From: Bulleidia sp.
Lineage (GTDB): Bacteria > Bacillota_I > Bacilli_A > Erysipelotrichales > Erysipelotrichaceae
Length of the DNA: 6,170 nucleotides
Assembly (NCBI GenBank): GCA_016293365.1
Contig: JAEDEK010000113.1
Coordinates: 1-6,170, forward strand
Reading direction: 5' to 3'
Shown here: positions 6,138 through 6,170 of the stretch, piece by piece
Layout: every line of letters begins with the position of its first letter
How positions within the stretch are numbered: position 1 is the first letter of the stretch
The notes under the pieces: generated by a model
Database searches by the model: none
Seen by the model: only the letters and a program-made list of their open reading frames with translations
What the model was told of the DNA's origin: nothing
Translations under genes and position numbers: made by a program

Positions 6138-6170
6138 TCAGTGCTGCAAGCCATGCTTTGAAATCAGAAC
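6138..6170 (-). CDS. Possible 3' end of a convergent gene (partial, ten residues seen)
   Basis: On the minus strand the frame entering at 6170 reads VLISKHGLQH and stops with TGA at 6140-6138, eight bases before the hairpin terminator. That stop-then-terminator spacing is normal. Nothing in ten residues identifies the product. A competing frame (6168 to 6094) stays open for 24 residues through the hairpin. It contains a plausible amphipathic stretch, DFKAWLAALKAYRED, so I cannot say which frame is real. Confidence 0.25.
   Translation of the reverse strand, partial: VLISKHGLQH

Noticed and set aside
1..6170. CRISPR array, tRNA, rRNA, insertion sequence or prophage signatures
   Set aside because: I found no regularly spaced repeats, cloverleaf-like segments, transposase frames or terminal inverted repeats in the window.

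Overview
The window looks like a chromosomal stretch from a low-to-moderate-GC Gram-positive bacterium (Bacillota). Evidence is the Cna-B/LPxTG-type pilin with a dedicated class C sortase, the CpsC/CpsD split polysaccharide co-polymerase and tyrosine kinase pair, a LytR-CpsA-Psr protein, purine-rich Shine-Dalgarno sites and U-tailed hairpin terminators. I would guess a gut or oral Erysipelotrichia/Clostridia-type lineage, but the sequence alone does not fix the genus.

Layout: bases 1-600 hold no gene I can support. They contain weak overlapping ORFs on both strands and a small perfect hairpin (530-547) about 50 bases upstream of the first real gene. Bases 601-2734 are a two-gene surface-appendage cassette: an isopeptide-type pilin (601-2046) and its sortase (2030-2734, overlapping by 17 bases). 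A 215-base intergenic region (2735-2949) follows, with a probable terminator (2835-2871) and a striking set of three TGTAAC half-sites repeated every 10 bp (2884-2911). Bases 2950-5951 are a tight three-gene unit: CpsC-like co-polymerase, CpsD-like tyrosine kinase (ATGA overlap) and LCP phosphotransferase (3-base gap). It closes with a very strong terminator (5956-6007). The last 160 bases appear to hold the 3' end and terminator of a convergent minus-strand gene lying mostly outside the window.

How the genes work together: the sortase should recognise the pilin's C-terminal LPSSG signal and polymerise it or hand it to the wall. CpsC and CpsD should control polymerisation and chain length of a surface polysaccharide through tyrosine phosphorylation, and the LCP protein should attach the finished polymer to peptidoglycan. 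Both units concern the cell surface, but each appears to be a separate transcription unit. No glycosyltransferase, flippase, polymerase or CpsB/Wzh phosphatase is present, so the polysaccharide itself must be made by genes elsewhere.

I see no strong evidence for a wholly new system. The points most worth a second look are the minimal pilin/sortase pair with non-canonical motifs, the helically phased TGTAAC array upstream of cpsC, and the identical 8-base arms shared by the two plus-strand terminators.
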